Source: an uncultured Oscillospiraceae bacterium
GTDB taxonomy: Bacteria > Bacillota > Clostridia > Oscillospirales > Oscillospiraceae
NCBI GenBank assembly: GCA_934573735.1
Contig: CAKTMC010000003.1
Location: forward strand, 72,191-136,190
Reading direction: 5' to 3'
Length of the DNA: 64,000 bases
Positions 24,901-34,081 of this stretch are shown piece after piece (position 1 is the stretch's first letter; every line of letters starts with the position of its first letter). Both the position numbers and the translations under genes were made by a program. The notes below the pieces were generated by a model, which was not told the origin of the DNA, made no database searches, and saw only the letters and a list, made by a program, of their open reading frames with translations.

Positions 24901-25131
24901 ATGAAAGAGCTTTTGACCTACATTGTGCAGAGTCTTGTCGATAATCCCGACGAGGTCTCTGTGACCGAGCGCAAAGCCGATGGCGAGACGGTTTTTGAAG
25001 TCCGCGTGGCTGACGGCGACATGGGCAAGGTCATCGGCCGGCAGGGAAGGATCGTAAAGCAGATTCGTATCCTTATGCGGGCCGTTGCCCAGAAGAAGGG
25101 CAAAAAGGTATCAGTCGAAATAATGGACTGA
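24901..25131 (+). CDS. khpA: KH-domain RNA-binding protein KhpA
   Basis: The 76-residue protein is a single KH domain with the GxxG loop in KVIGRQGRIVKQIRIL and the C-terminus KKVSVEIMD. KhpA (formerly YlqC) works with KhpB as a global RNA-binding pair affecting cell elongation and division in Gram-positive bacteria. It lies 18 bases after rpsP with AAGGAG upstream. A terminator follows. Confidence 0.92.
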   Translation: MKELLTYIVQSLVDNPDEVSVTERKADGETVFEVRVADGDMGKVIGRQGRIVKQIRILMRAVAQKKGKKVSVEIMD

Positions 25132-25138
25132 ACGCAGG

Positions 25139-25168
25139 AAACCGAGGTGTGAGCACCCCGGTTTTTTG
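25139..25168 (+). terminator. Terminator after khpA
   Basis: AACCGAGGTG and CACCCCGGTT pair with one bulge and are followed by a six-base T-run. Confidence 0.75.
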
Positions 25169-25192
25169 CTGTCTTGGCGCGAAATTTCGCCC

Positions 25193-25221
25193 TTGGCAAG
25201 GCGGACGAGTCATGCTATAAT
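25193..25221 (+). promoter_or_regulatory. Promoter of rimM-trmD
   Basis: TTGGCA (25193-25198) and a perfect TATAAT (25216-25221) are separated by 17 bases, so the translation block is split into two transcription units here. Confidence 0.7.
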
Positions 25222-25264
25222 TAAGTGTTACAAACATGGAGGGCGGCAAAGCCGCATTTTTGAT

Positions 25265-25753
25265 ATGGAGAAAAAACAGTACATTGAGGCCGGACGCATC
25301 GTCAACACCCACGGCGTGCGCGGCGAGGTGAAAATCGAGGTCTGGCTTGACAGCGCGGAGTTTCTGCGCAGCTTCAAGCGCGTTTTTATCGGTGAGCGTG
25401 AGGTGAAAATCGAGTCCGCCTTCGTCCATAAGGGCTTTCTTATCGCAAGGCTTGCGGGCGTGGAGGACGTAAACGCGGCGATGACGCTCAAGGGGCGCGA
25501 GATAAATATTCTCCGCGAGGACGCAAAGCTTCCCGAGGGCGCGTTCTTCATAAGCGATATAATAGGCGCTTCGGTCGTGAGCGAGGAGGGCGAGGAGATA
25601 GGCAAATTAGTCGAGGTCTTAGAGCGCCCCGCCTCGAATGTTTACGTCGTCAAGGGCGGGACGGAGCACCTTATACCCGCCGTGCCTGAATTTATTATGT
25701 CAACCGACGCCGAAAAGGGCATAATCACCGTAAGACTCATAGAGGGGATGTAA
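25265..25753 (+). CDS. rimM: Ribosome maturation factor RimM
   Basis: The 162-residue protein assists maturation of the 30S head by binding S19. The N-terminal motif is IEAGRIVNTHGVRGEVKIE, and the PRC-barrel half carries FFISDIIGASVVSEEGEEIGKL and HLIPAVPEFI. The ATG at 25265 (MEKKQYIEAG) matches the family start; in-frame codons upstream run into the promoter. trmD starts 5 bases after the stop, the usual pairing. Confidence 0.94.
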   Translation: MEKKQYIEAGRIVNTHGVRGEVKIEVWLDSAEFLRSFKRVFIGEREVKIESAFVHKGFLIARLAGVEDVNAAMTLKGREINILREDAKLPEGAFFISDIIGASVVSEEGEEIGKLVEVLERPASNVYVVKGGTEHLIPAVPEFIMSTDAEKGIITVRLIEGM

Positions 25754-25758
25754 GCGCA

Positions 25759-27066
25759 ATGCGAATAGATATAATGACGCTTTTCCCGGACACGGTGAAC
25801 GCGGTTTTGCATGAGAGTATCATAGGCAGAGCCGCGAAAAAAGGCATACTTGAGATAAACTGTGTGCAAATTCGGGACTTCACCGAGAATAAGCAGTGCC
25901 AGGTGGACGACTATCCCTATGGCGGCGGTTGGGGCTGCGTGATGATGGCACAGCCCTTGAAGTCCTGTCTTAAAAATATTATGTCAACTGCCGGCGGACT
26001 GCGCAGCCGGGTCATATATATGTCCCCGCAGGGAAAGCCCTACACGCAGGAGACGGCAAAGAGACTCAAGCGCGACTATGACCATCTCGTGCTCGTCTGC
26101 GGGCACTATGAGGGCATCGACGAGCGCTTTATCGAGCAGTGCGTTGACGAGGAGATATCGCTCGGCGATTTCGTGCTGACCGGCGGCGAGATAGCGGCGA
26201 TGGCGGTTGCCGACTCCGTGTGCCGCCTTGTGCCGGGTGTGCTTGCCGACGAGCAGTGCTACACCGGCGAGAGCCACTGGGACGGACTTCTCGAATACCC
26301 GCAGTACACCCGCCCGGAGGTCTGGGAGGGCCGCGCCGTGCCCGAGGTGCTGATAAACGGCGACCACGCGAAGGTGGAGCTGTGGCGGCGCAAAAAGCAG
26401 CTTGAGCGCACGATGAGCAAGCGCCCCGATATGTTTGAGCGCTTCACTCCGACCGGCAAGACCGATGTAAAGCTTCTGGACGAGATAAAAAAGGACGCAA
26501 ATCGCATAAAGCTCACGGAGAAGCTCGATTACCGCCCTGCATCGGCGGAGGACATCGCCGAGATACTGCGCATTGTCGAGGAGGCGCGGCGCAGTCTCCG
26601 CCGCTTCCGCGTTGACCAGTGGCAGGGCGCGTACCCTGATGCGGAGACCTTTAATGAGGACATTTCGCGCGGCGAGTGCTTTGTCGTGACGCACGGCGGC
26701 GAAACGGCGGCGTTTTTCGTCCTCAGCACGCTTGAGCAGGAAAACTACGACAAAATCACCGACGGCAAATGGACGGCGGATATGCCCTACTGCGTGCTGC
26801 ATCGCTCGGCAGTCGCGGCGAAGTATCGCGGCAGCGGCATGGCGGAGTTTATGATGAAGTGCGTTGAGCGTCAGGCGGAGCGCTACGGGCTTCGCTGCAT
26901 CCGCGTCGATACGCACAAGAAGAATAAATCCATGCAGCGTCTGCTGCGCGAGTCGGGCTATCGCTATCGCGGCAACGTGCTCGTCGAGGCCGAGCCCGGA
27001 CAGGACCCGGCGCGGCAGGCCTACGAAAAAGTGCTCAAAAATAAAAAACGGGAGGATACGCAATGA
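25759..27066 (+). CDS. trmD: tRNA (guanine37-N1)-methyltransferase fused to a GNAT acetyltransferase domain
   Basis: Residues 1-235 are TrmD, which methylates G37 of tRNAs reading CNN codons: MRIDIMTLFPDTVNAVLHESI, DDYPYGGG, GHYEGIDERF, ISLGDFVLTGGE and the C-terminal KRPDMFERF. In the glycine loop, the common GPG/GAG-M is GWGC. Residues about 257-415 form a GNAT domain starting LDYRPASAEDIAEIL, with AVAAKYRGSGMAEFMM as the acetyl-CoA loop and CIRVDTHKKNKSMQRLLRESGY at its end. TrmD alone is about 240 residues, so this 435-residue chain is a fusion with no internal stop. The downstream 61-residue ORF overlaps it by 4 bases. Confidence 0.92.
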   Translation: MRIDIMTLFPDTVNAVLHESIIGRAAKKGILEINCVQIRDFTENKQCQVDDYPYGGGWGCVMMAQPLKSCLKNIMSTAGGLRSRVIYMSPQGKPYTQETAKRLKRDYDHLVLVCGHYEGIDERFIEQCVDEEISLGDFVLTGGEIAAMAVADSVCRLVPGVLADEQCYTGESHWDGLLEYPQYTRPEVWEGRAVPEVLINGDHAKVELWRRKKQLERTMSKRPDMFERFTPTGKTDVKLLDEIKKDANRIKLTEKLDYRPASAEDIAEILRIVEEARRSLRRFRVDQWQGAYPDAETFNEDISRGECFVVTHGGETAAFFVLSTLEQENYDKITDGKWTADMPYCVLHRSAVAAKYRGSGMAEFMMKCVERQAERYGLRCIRVDTHKKNKSMQRLLRESGYRYRGNVLVEAEPGQDPARQAYEKVLKNKKREDTQ

Positions 27067-27248
27067 ACGGCGAAAGCAAAAAATTCCTGATATCGGCTAT
27101 AGTTTGGACGATTATATGCGTCTTGGCGCTGGGCATACTTATATTCGGGGTGCAGAGCGGCCTTTTCCCGAAGATATGCGGTCTTGTGCTTATAATACTG
27201 TGCCTTTCCGGTCAGTGGCTGCGCTATATCAAGTCGAGACGAGGCTGA
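27063..27248 (+). CDS. Small two-helix membrane protein
   Basis: The 61-residue protein has two hydrophobic segments (about 8-30 and 35-52), short basic ends and no recognised motif. The ATGA overlap with trmD and the 4-base gap to rsmA make it part of the operon. Function unknown. Confidence 0.65.
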   Translation: MNGESKKFLISAIVWTIICVLALGILIFGVQSGLFPKICGLVLIILCLSGQWLRYIKSRRG

Positions 27249-27252
27249 GCGC

Positions 27253-28122
27253 ATGAATCTGACTGACATAAACGAAATACGCGCGCTGCTCACGCGCCAC
27301 GGCTTCCGCTTTTCAAAATCCATGGGGCAAAACTTTCTGACCGCCGCATGGGTCCCGGAGGATATCGCCGAGAGCGCGCTGCTGGATGAGAACACCGGCG
27401 TGCTGGAGGTCGGACCCGGCATCGGCTGCCTTACCGAACAGTTGTCGAAGCGCGCGGGCAAGGTGCTGTGCGTGGAGCTTGACAAGAGCCTGAAGCCCGT
27501 GCTTGCCGAGACGCTTTCCGGCTGCGGCAATGTGGAGCTTATATTTGACGATGTTTTGAAGCAGGATATACCGGCGCTCGTGCGTGAGCATTTCGGCGCT
27601 CTTCGCCCCGTCGTCTGCGCAAATCTGCCGTATAACGTCACAAGCCCGCTGCTGACGGCCTTTATCGAGGCGGACTGCTTTGAGAGCATCACCGTGATGA
27701 TACAGCGCGAGGTCGCGCGGCGCATCTGTGCGGGCGCGGGTACGGCGGACTACGGCGCCTTCGGCATTTTCGTCCAGTGGTACACGGAGCCGGAGCTTTT
27801 GTTCGACGTGCCGCCGAGCTGCTTTATCCCGCAGCCGAAGGTCACCTCGAGCGTTATCCGTCTGCGCCGCCGCAAGAAGCCGCCGGTCGCGGTGAAGGAT
27901 GAAAAGCTCATGTTCCGCATAATACGCGCGGCCTTTAATCAGCGGCGCAAAACCCTTGTAAACGCGCTCAGCTCGCAGTTGGGCGTTTTGGACAAGGAAA
28001 GCGCGGCGCAGGTTTTGACAAATTGCGGATTTGATACAAAAATTCGCGGAGAAGTCATAGATATTGTTGGTTTTGCAAAAATTGCAGACGAAATTTCGAC
28101 TATATCAGGCGCGGATTTGTAG
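27253..28122 (+). CDS. rsmA: 16S rRNA dimethyladenosine transferase
   Basis: The 289-residue KsgA/RsmA dimethylates A1518 and A1519 in 16S rRNA late in 30S assembly. Motifs: FSKSMGQNFLT near the N-terminus, SAM-binding VLEVGPGIGCLTEQL, the catalytic NLPYNVTSPLL and MIQREVARRI, then the C-terminal AFNQRRKTLVNAL. It ends the rimM-trmD unit. Confidence 0.95.
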   Translation: MNLTDINEIRALLTRHGFRFSKSMGQNFLTAAWVPEDIAESALLDENTGVLEVGPGIGCLTEQLSKRAGKVLCVELDKSLKPVLAETLSGCGNVELIFDDVLKQDIPALVREHFGALRPVVCANLPYNVTSPLLTAFIEADCFESITVMIQREVARRICAGAGTADYGAFGIFVQWYTEPELLFDVPPSCFIPQPKVTSSVIRLRRRKKPPVAVKDEKLMFRIIRAAFNQRRKTLVNALSSQLGVLDKESAAQVLTNCGFDTKIRGEVIDIVGFAKIADEISTISGADL

Positions 28123-28132
28123 GTAAAATGCA

Positions 28133-28162
28133 TTGATTATTAGCCCAAAATTGTGATATTCT
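28133..28162 (+). promoter_or_regulatory. Candidate promoter of ppdK
   Basis: TTGATT (28133-28138) and TATTCT (28157-28162) are spaced by 18 bases, leaving a leader of about 80 bases. Confidence 0.45.
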
Positions 28163-28246
28163 AACACATGAGGGAAAGTCACATTTTTGACGCTTTCCAC
28201 GGCAAATTTATCTAATTTTTATTTGTTATAGAAAGGAAAGAAAACA

Positions 28247-30883
28247 ATGAGCAAAAAGTATGTGTATCTGTTTTCCGAAGGCAATGCAAGCATGCGTGAG
28301 CTGCTTGGCGGCAAGGGTGCAAACCTTGCGGAGATGTCCAACATAGGCCTGCCCGTTCCCCAGGGCTTCACCATCACCACCGAAGCCTGCACTCAGTACT
28401 ATGAGGACGGCCGCAAGATCAACGACGAGATCATGGCAGAGATCATGAAGAACGTCGAGATCATGGAGCAGATCAACGGCAAGAAGTTTGGCGATCTCAC
28501 CAATCCTCTGCTCGTCTCCGTCCGTTCCGGCGCGCGCGCTTCCATGCCCGGCATGATGGATACCATCCTGAACCTCGGTCTTAACGACGACGTCGTTGCA
28601 GCGATGATCGCCGGCAACCCCGATCCTCAGTTTGAGCGCTTTGTTTACGACTCCTACCGCCGCTTTATCCAGATGTTCTCCGACGTCGTCATGGAAGTCG
28701 GCAAGAAATATTTTGAGCAGCTCATCGACGAGATGAAGGAAGCCAAGGGCGTACAGACCGACCACGAGCTTGACGCTGCCGACCTCAAGAAGCTCGCAGA
28801 GCAGTTCAAGGCCGAGTACAAGAAGCAGATCGGCGAGGACTTCCCCTCCGACCCGAAGACCCAGCTCTACGAGGCCATCCGTGCCGTCTTCCGCTCCTGG
28901 GATAACCCCCGTGCAAACGTCTACCGCCGTGACAACGACATCCCCTACTCCTGGGGTACTGCCGTCAACGTCATGCCCATGGTATTCGGTAACCTCAACG
29001 AGAACTCCGGCACCGGCGTCGCCTTCACCCGTGACCCCGCTACCGGCGAGAAGAAGCTGATGGGCGAGTTCCTTGTCAACGCCCAGGGCGAGGACGTCGT
29101 CGCCGGCGTTCGTACCCCGATGCCCATCGCACAGATGGCAAATCAGTTCCCCGAGGCATATGCAGAGTTCGTTAAGGTCTGCGGCATCCTCGAGGAGCAC
29201 TACCGCGACATGCAGGACATGGAGTTCACCGTCGAGAACGGCAAGCTCTACATGCTCCAGTGCCGCAACGGTAAGCGTACCGCTCAGGCTGCTCTCAAGA
29301 TCGCCTGCGACCTCGTTGACGAGGGCATGATCGACGAGAAGAAGGCAGTTCTGATGATAGACCCCAGAAACCTCGACACTCTGCTCCACCCGCAGTTCGA
29401 TACCGCCGCTCTCAAGGCCGCTACCCCCATCGGCAAGGGCCTCGGCGCATCCCCCGGCGCTGCCTGCGGTAAGATCGTCTTCTCCGCTGAGGACGCAAAG
29501 GCGTGGAATGACCGCAAGGAGAAGGTCGTTCTGGTTCGTCTCGAGACCAGCCCCGAGGATATCGAGGGCATGAAGGCCGCACAGGGCATCCTGACCGTTC
29601 GCGGCGGCATGACCTCCCACGCGGCAGTTGTTGCCCGCGGCATGGGTAAGTGCTGCGTTTCCGGCTGCGGCGAGATAAAGATGGACGAGGAGAACAAGAA
29701 GTTCGAGCTGGCAGGGAAGGTCTACCACGAGGGCGACTACATCTCCATCGACGGCTCCACCGGTAAGATCTACGAGGGCATCATCCCCACCGTTGACGCT
29801 ACCATCGCAGGCGAGTTCGGCCGCATCATGGGCTGGGCTGATAAGTATCGCCGTCTGCAGGTCCGCACCAATGCCGACACCCCGCACGATGCACGCAAGG
29901 CTCGTGAGCTGGGCGCACAGGGCATCGGTCTGACCCGTACCGAGCATATGTTCTTCAACAGCGACCGTATCGCTGCTTTCCGCGAGATGATCTGCGCCGA
30001 CACCAAGGAAGAGCGTGTCGCGGCTCTGGCAAAGCTCGAGCCGATGCAGCAGGAGGACTTTGAGGGCATCTACGAGGCAATGGAAGGCTGCCCGGTCACC
30101 ATCCGCTTCCTCGATCCTCCTCTTCACGAGTTCGTTCCCACCGAGGAGGCCGACATCGAGGCTCTCGCAAAGACTCAGGGCAAGAGCGTTGCGCAGATAA
30201 AGAACCTCATCGCCTCTCTGCACGAGTTTAACCCCATGATGGGTCACCGCGGCTGCCGTCTGGCCGTCACCTTCCCGGAGATCGCCGAGATGCAGACCCG
30301 TGCCGTCATCAAGGCTGCTCTGGCAGTTCAGGCTCGTCACCCCGAGTGGACCATGGTTCCCGAGATCATGATCCCGCTGGTAGGCGAGGTCAAGGAGCTC
30401 AAGTTCGTCAAGGACGTCGTCACCGCCGTTGCAGATAAGCTCATCGCTGACGCCGGCTCCGACATGAAGTACCTTGTCGGCACCATGATCGAGATTCCTC
30501 GCGCCGCTCTGACCGCTGACGCGATCGCAACCGAGGCCGAGTTCTTCTCCTTCGGCACCAACGACCTGACCCAGATGACCTTCGGCTTCAGCCGTGACGA
30601 CGCCGGCAAGTTCCTCGGCGCCTACTACGACAACAAGATTTACGAGAGCGATCCCTTTGCACGTCTCGACCAGGTCGGCGTTGGCAAGCTCGTCGCCATG
30701 GCTGCAAAGCTTGGCCGCGAGACTCGTCCCGAGCTGCACCTCGGTATCTGCGGCGAGCACGGCGGCGACCCCAGCTCTGTTGAGTTCTGCCACAGAGTCG
30801 GTCTTGACTACGTCTCCTGCAGCCCCTTCCGTGTTCCCATCGCCCGCCTTGCAGCAGCTCAGGCTGCCATCAAGGAGATGTAA
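28247..30883 (+). CDS. ppdK: Pyruvate, phosphate dikinase
   Basis: The 878-residue enzyme interconverts pyruvate + ATP + Pi and PEP + AMP + PPi, linking glycolysis and gluconeogenesis in many anaerobes. The nucleotide-binding domain starts KYVYLFSEGNASMRELLGGKGANLAEM; the phosphohistidine domain has GGMTSHAAVVARGMG with the catalytic His; the C-terminal PEP domain has LGAQGIGLTRTEHMFF and LGICGEHGGDPSSVEF with the catalytic Cys. AGGAAAG precedes the ATG. Codon choice is strongly biased to C-ending codons compared with neighbours, as in highly expressed genes. Confidence 0.97.
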   Translation: MSKKYVYLFSEGNASMRELLGGKGANLAEMSNIGLPVPQGFTITTEACTQYYEDGRKINDEIMAEIMKNVEIMEQINGKKFGDLTNPLLVSVRSGARASMPGMMDTILNLGLNDDVVAAMIAGNPDPQFERFVYDSYRRFIQMFSDVVMEVGKKYFEQLIDEMKEAKGVQTDHELDAADLKKLAEQFKAEYKKQIGEDFPSDPKTQLYEAIRAVFRSWDNPRANVYRRDNDIPYSWGTAVNVMPMVFGNLNENSGTGVAFTRDPATGEKKLMGEFLVNAQGEDVVAGVRTPMPIAQMANQFPEAYAEFVKVCGILEEHYRDMQDMEFTVENGKLYMLQCRNGKRTAQAALKIACDLVDEGMIDEKKAVLMIDPRNLDTLLHPQFDTAALKAATPIGKGLGASPGAACGKIVFSAEDAKAWNDRKEKVVLVRLETSPEDIEGMKAAQGILTVRGGMTSHAAVVARGMGKCCVSGCGEIKMDEENKKFELAGKVYHEGDYISIDGSTGKIYEGIIPTVDATIAGEFGRIMGWADKYRRLQVRTNADTPHDARKARELGAQGIGLTRTEHMFFNSDRIAAFREMICADTKEERVAALAKLEPMQQEDFEGIYEAMEGCPVTIRFLDPPLHEFVPTEEADIEALAKTQGKSVAQIKNLIASLHEFNPMMGHRGCRLAVTFPEIAEMQTRAVIKAALAVQARHPEWTMVPEIMIPLVGEVKELKFVKDVVTAVADKLIADAGSDMKYLVGTMIEIPRAALTADAIATEAEFFSFGTNDLTQMTFGFSRDDAGKFLGAYYDNKIYESDPFARLDQVGVGKLVAMAAKLGRETRPELHLGICGEHGGDPSSVEFCHRVGLDYVSCSPFRVPIARLAAAQAAIKEM

Positions 30884-30919
30884 GTCTTCGGCGAGAGCAC
30901 AGATAATCGTATAATTAGC

Positions 30920-30951
30920 AAGCGCCCGGTCATCGGCTGGGCGCTTGTTTT
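30920..30951 (+). terminator. Terminator of ppdK
   Basis: AAGCGCCC (30920-30927) pairs with GGGCGCTT (30939-30946), followed by GTTTT. Confidence 0.75.
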
Positions 30952-30965
30952 ATCGGGGCATTGGA

Positions 30966-31294
30966 TATTCAGGCGCTTGCCACCAAGGTCATGCATATGA
31001 CAAAAAGAACTACACTATAAAAGCAGATCGTATAATCATTGCTCCGAACGCAGAGTACTTTGCAGAGCATTCCGCAGATGAGCTTACACCGGAACAGCAT
31101 CTCAAAGAGAAACAGAAGCGACGAAATTTACAGTCAATGCCAAAGCTATCAACACCGATTCAAGCGGAAAATCTCTTCAGACAGGAGACAGCAAGTATAT
31201 GATACTATGGATTGCGCAGATAATTGCCGATGCGCAAGTATCATCGGTACAACAGCCTCCGAAAATAGAAAAAATAAAATGGATTATTGAGTAA
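30966..31294 (+). pseudogene. Frameshifted gene remnant of unknown family
   Basis: One frame reads GHAYDKKNYTIKADRIIIAP through FAEHSADELTPEQHLKEKQK; a frame change near 31128 continues as TKFTVNAKAINTDSSGKSLQ and on to WIIE and a stop at 31294. The two parts read as one acidic-basic soluble protein broken by an indel. No start or ribosome site is visible. A terminator follows at 31324. I do not recognise the family. Confidence 0.4.
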
Positions 31295-31323
31295 CGCTTG
31301 CTTGACATCCTCCGAGAAAAGAC

Positions 31324-31363
31324 AAGGCTACCACGTTCCGACTAAAAACGTGGCAGCCTTTTA
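31324..31363 (+). terminator. Terminator-like hairpin
   Basis: AAGGCTACCACGTT and AACGTGGCAGCCTT form a 14-base stem with one mismatch, followed by a short T-run. Confidence 0.6.
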
Positions 31364-31409
31364 TAGTTCAATTCAATTTCTATTTTGGAAAGAGCCAAAA
31401 TGTAAAAAT

Positions 31410-31895
31410 TCAGTTTTCCGGCAGACCGACGGCATCGACTATCGTCTCTATCGGGCTATAGGCCTCATAGCCCCAGTGACCGGGCTCATAATCAAGCCCT
31501 GCGTCGCTCATAAGCCCCTCGGCATCGGCGCTTATCAGAGTCTGATAAGCATTATACACGCACTCAAGCTTCATCGAGAACTCCGCCTGCTCGTCATTCC
31601 CCTTGGGGCTGAGCCAGTCTATCGTGCCCTGACGAATCTCGTCGTCGCTGAGCTTTGTCTCCGCCGCCCAGTTGAGCATATCGGCGGCGATCTTCGCTGC
31701 CTTGAGGCTTGAACCGGCGGTGCCGGGCTGCGCGTCGTTATTTATCTCGTCCAGAACCGCGCTCAACGCCGCGAGACTCGCCCCGTCGGGCGCAGACTGC
31801 ACGGGACTTTCGCTCGGCTGCACGGCGGCGGTGCCGCAGGCGACCAGTGCCGGGACAAGCATCAGAACAATTATAAGATAAAAGAGCTTTTTCAT
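31410..31895 (-). CDS. Small lipoprotein of unknown function
   Basis: The 161-residue protein has a lipoprotein signal peptide with lipobox LVAC at about 18-21 (MKKLFYLIIVLMLVPALVAC), a Ser/Pro-rich linker and a helical domain with no recognised motif. ATG at 31895 follows GGAGG; an upstream in-frame ATG has no signal context. A promoter lies 54 bases upstream. Probably exported and lipid-anchored on the outer face of the membrane. Confidence 0.7.
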   Translation of the reverse strand: MKKLFYLIIVLMLVPALVACGTAAVQPSESPVQSAPDGASLAALSAVLDEINNDAQPGTAGSSLKAAKIAADMLNWAAETKLSDDEIRQGTIDWLSPKGNDEQAEFSMKLECVYNAYQTLISADAEGLMSDAGLDYEPGHWGYEAYSPIETIVDAVGLPEN

Positions 31896-31948
31896 AAATT
31901 CCTCCGTATATTGCCAAAGCATGGGGGATATTTTCCCTTGCGCAGACT

Positions 31949-31977
31949 AATATACACTCTTTCACTCCAAAAATCAA
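31949..31977 (-). promoter_or_regulatory. Promoter of the small lipoprotein gene
   Basis: TTGATT (31977-31972) and TATATT (31954-31949) are spaced by 17 bases on the minus strand. Confidence 0.6.
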
Positions 31978-32025
31978 CAAAAGAATTATTAAGAATTTAC
32001 AAAATAGTTACGAAACTGAAATTTT

Positions 32026-34080
32026 TTAGTTAAAACTGCTTGCGCTCTCGGCAAAAAGCCTGTCCACTCTCTGCCGCAGTGCCCGGTTTTCCGGTGCGTC
32101 AAGACCGGGGTCAAGCTCCAAAAGCCGCCCTGCCTCCTCCTGCGCCGTCTGTAAGACCTTTATATCCGCGCCCAAGTCGGCAAGATGCATCTCGGGCAGA
32201 CCGTGCTGACGCGAGCCGAAGAAATCGCCGGGACCGCGCAGACGCAGATCCTCCTCGGAGATGCGGAAGCCGTCGTTCGTCTTGGTCATGATACCGAGAC
32301 GGCTCTTGACCTCCTCGCCCTCCGCGTCCGACACGAGCACGCAATAGCTCTTATGCTTACCGCGTCCGACACGTCCGCGCAGCTGGTGAAGCTGGCTGAG
32401 TCCGAAGCGCTCTGCGTTTTCGACTATCATCAGCGCCGCATTCGGCACATCCACGCCGACCTCGATGACCGTGGTCGAGACGAGAATATCAAGCTCACCC
32501 GATGCAAAATCCGCCATGATTTTATCCTTATCCTTCGCCTTCATGCGGCCGTGTACGCAGCCGACGCGCAAATCCGGGAAGATATCGGCAAGCTCGCGTG
32601 CGTGCTCCTCGGCGGACTTCAGCTTTGCCGGAAGCTCCTCGTTATCCTCGACCATGGGGCACACGACAAAGACCTGCCGCCCCTCGCCGACAAGCTTTCC
32701 GATAAAATTATTGAGCCGCGCCCGGTAAGACTCGCCGACGGCAAAGGTATCCACCTTCTGCCGCCCGGGGGGAAGCTCGTCCAAAATCGAAACGTCGAGA
32801 TCGCCGTATATCATCAGCGCCAGCGTCCTCGGGATGGGCGTTGCGGACATGACGAGAACATGCGGCGTCACGCCCTTGCCGATGAGTGCGGAGCGCTGTG
32901 CCACGCCGAAGCGGTGCTGCTCGTCGGTCACGACAAGACCGAGACGCGAATATTCAACGTCGGCGCTGAAAAGCGCATGCGTTCCTATTATCAAATCTAT
33001 CCCGCCCGAGGCGAGAGCCGCCTTGACCTCGCGCTTCTCCTTTGCCGTCATGGAGCCGGTAAGCCGCGCAATACGAAGCCCGAAGGGGGCAAAGAGCTCA
33101 CCGAGCGTTGCAAGGTGCTGCTCGGCAAGTATCTCGGTTGGAGCCATGAACGCGCTTACATAGCCGCTTTTCCATGCGTACCAGATGAGCGCGGCGGCGA
33201 CAAGAGTTTTACCGCTGCCGACGTCGCCCTGAAGAAGCCTGTTCATTACGCGCCCGGAGCTCATATCCGAAATCGCCTGTGCCACGGCGCGGCGCTGCGC
33301 CCCGGTGGGCTCAAAGGGCAGACTCTCAAAAAAATCCCCTATATCCGCGCCGCCCATGGCAATGCCGCCCTGCTCGACGCGCTCCCCGCGCAGCTTACTG
33401 AGCGCACAGGCAAGCACAAAGAATTCCTCGAATATAAAGCGCCGCCGCGCAAGCTCAAGCGCACCGTAATCGGCGGGAAAATGTATATTCTCATAGGCGT
33501 AATGCGACTGAACGAGCGAATTTCGGCGCATGACGCTCTCGGGCAGTATCTCCTCAATGTGCTCGGCGCAGGCGTCAAGCCCCTGCCGGACGCTTTGCAG
33601 CATCGTGCGCTGATTTAGTCCTGCGTTTATGCGGTAGATGGGGATTATCCTCCCAGTGACGCTGTGCGGACCGTCCTCACGCTCATAGACGGGGTTCGTC
33701 ATCGTCCGCTGCGCTCCGCGCAGCTCAAGCTTACCATAAAAAATGTAGCTCTCACCGCGATGCAGATTATCCTTGGCGTAGCTCTGGTTAAAAAATGTGA
33801 TATCCAGAGCGCCGCTCTCGTCCACGGCGCGCAGCTTCACGAGGTCGAGCGCGCGGCGAATTCGCGTCAGGCGCGGCGTATCGGCGACGAGCGCACGAAT
33901 ACAGACCGTCTCGCCGTCACAGCAGAGCGCGATGGGCTTAAAGACGCTTCTGTCCTCATATTTTCTTGGGAAATAGGAGACAAGGTCATAGAGAGAAAAG
34001 ACGCCGAGCTTGTTGAGCGCCTGCGCCTTTTTCTCGCCGATTCCCTTGATGTATCTCACATCGGTGTTCAAATCAGCCAT
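32026..34080 (-). CDS. recG: ATP-dependent DNA helicase RecG
   Basis: The 684-residue helicase reverses stalled replication forks and processes branched DNA. It has the N-terminal helix-hairpin region (VRYIKGIGEKKAQALNKLGV), an OB wedge domain (about 60-150), Walker A GDVGSGKT, the DEQH box in VVTDEQHRFG, MSATPIPRTLA, and the C-terminal QLRGRVGRG. Full length for the family. Its ATG lies 2 bases after the apbE stop, without its own clear ribosome site, so translation is probably coupled. Confidence 0.96.
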   Translation of the reverse strand: MADLNTDVRYIKGIGEKKAQALNKLGVFSLYDLVSYFPRKYEDRSVFKPIALCCDGETVCIRALVADTPRLTRIRRALDLVKLRAVDESGALDITFFNQSYAKDNLHRGESYIFYGKLELRGAQRTMTNPVYEREDGPHSVTGRIIPIYRINAGLNQRTMLQSVRQGLDACAEHIEEILPESVMRRNSLVQSHYAYENIHFPADYGALELARRRFIFEEFFVLACALSKLRGERVEQGGIAMGGADIGDFFESLPFEPTGAQRRAVAQAISDMSSGRVMNRLLQGDVGSGKTLVAAALIWYAWKSGYVSAFMAPTEILAEQHLATLGELFAPFGLRIARLTGSMTAKEKREVKAALASGGIDLIIGTHALFSADVEYSRLGLVVTDEQHRFGVAQRSALIGKGVTPHVLVMSATPIPRTLALMIYGDLDVSILDELPPGRQKVDTFAVGESYRARLNNFIGKLVGEGRQVFVVCPMVEDNEELPAKLKSAEEHARELADIFPDLRVGCVHGRMKAKDKDKIMADFASGELDILVSTTVIEVGVDVPNAALMIVENAERFGLSQLHQLRGRVGRGKHKSYCVLVSDAEGEEVKSRLGIMTKTNDGFRISEEDLRLRGPGDFFGSRQHGLPEMHLADLGADIKVLQTAQEEAGRLLELDPGLDAPENRALRQRVDRLFAESASSFN

Positions 34081-34081
34081 A

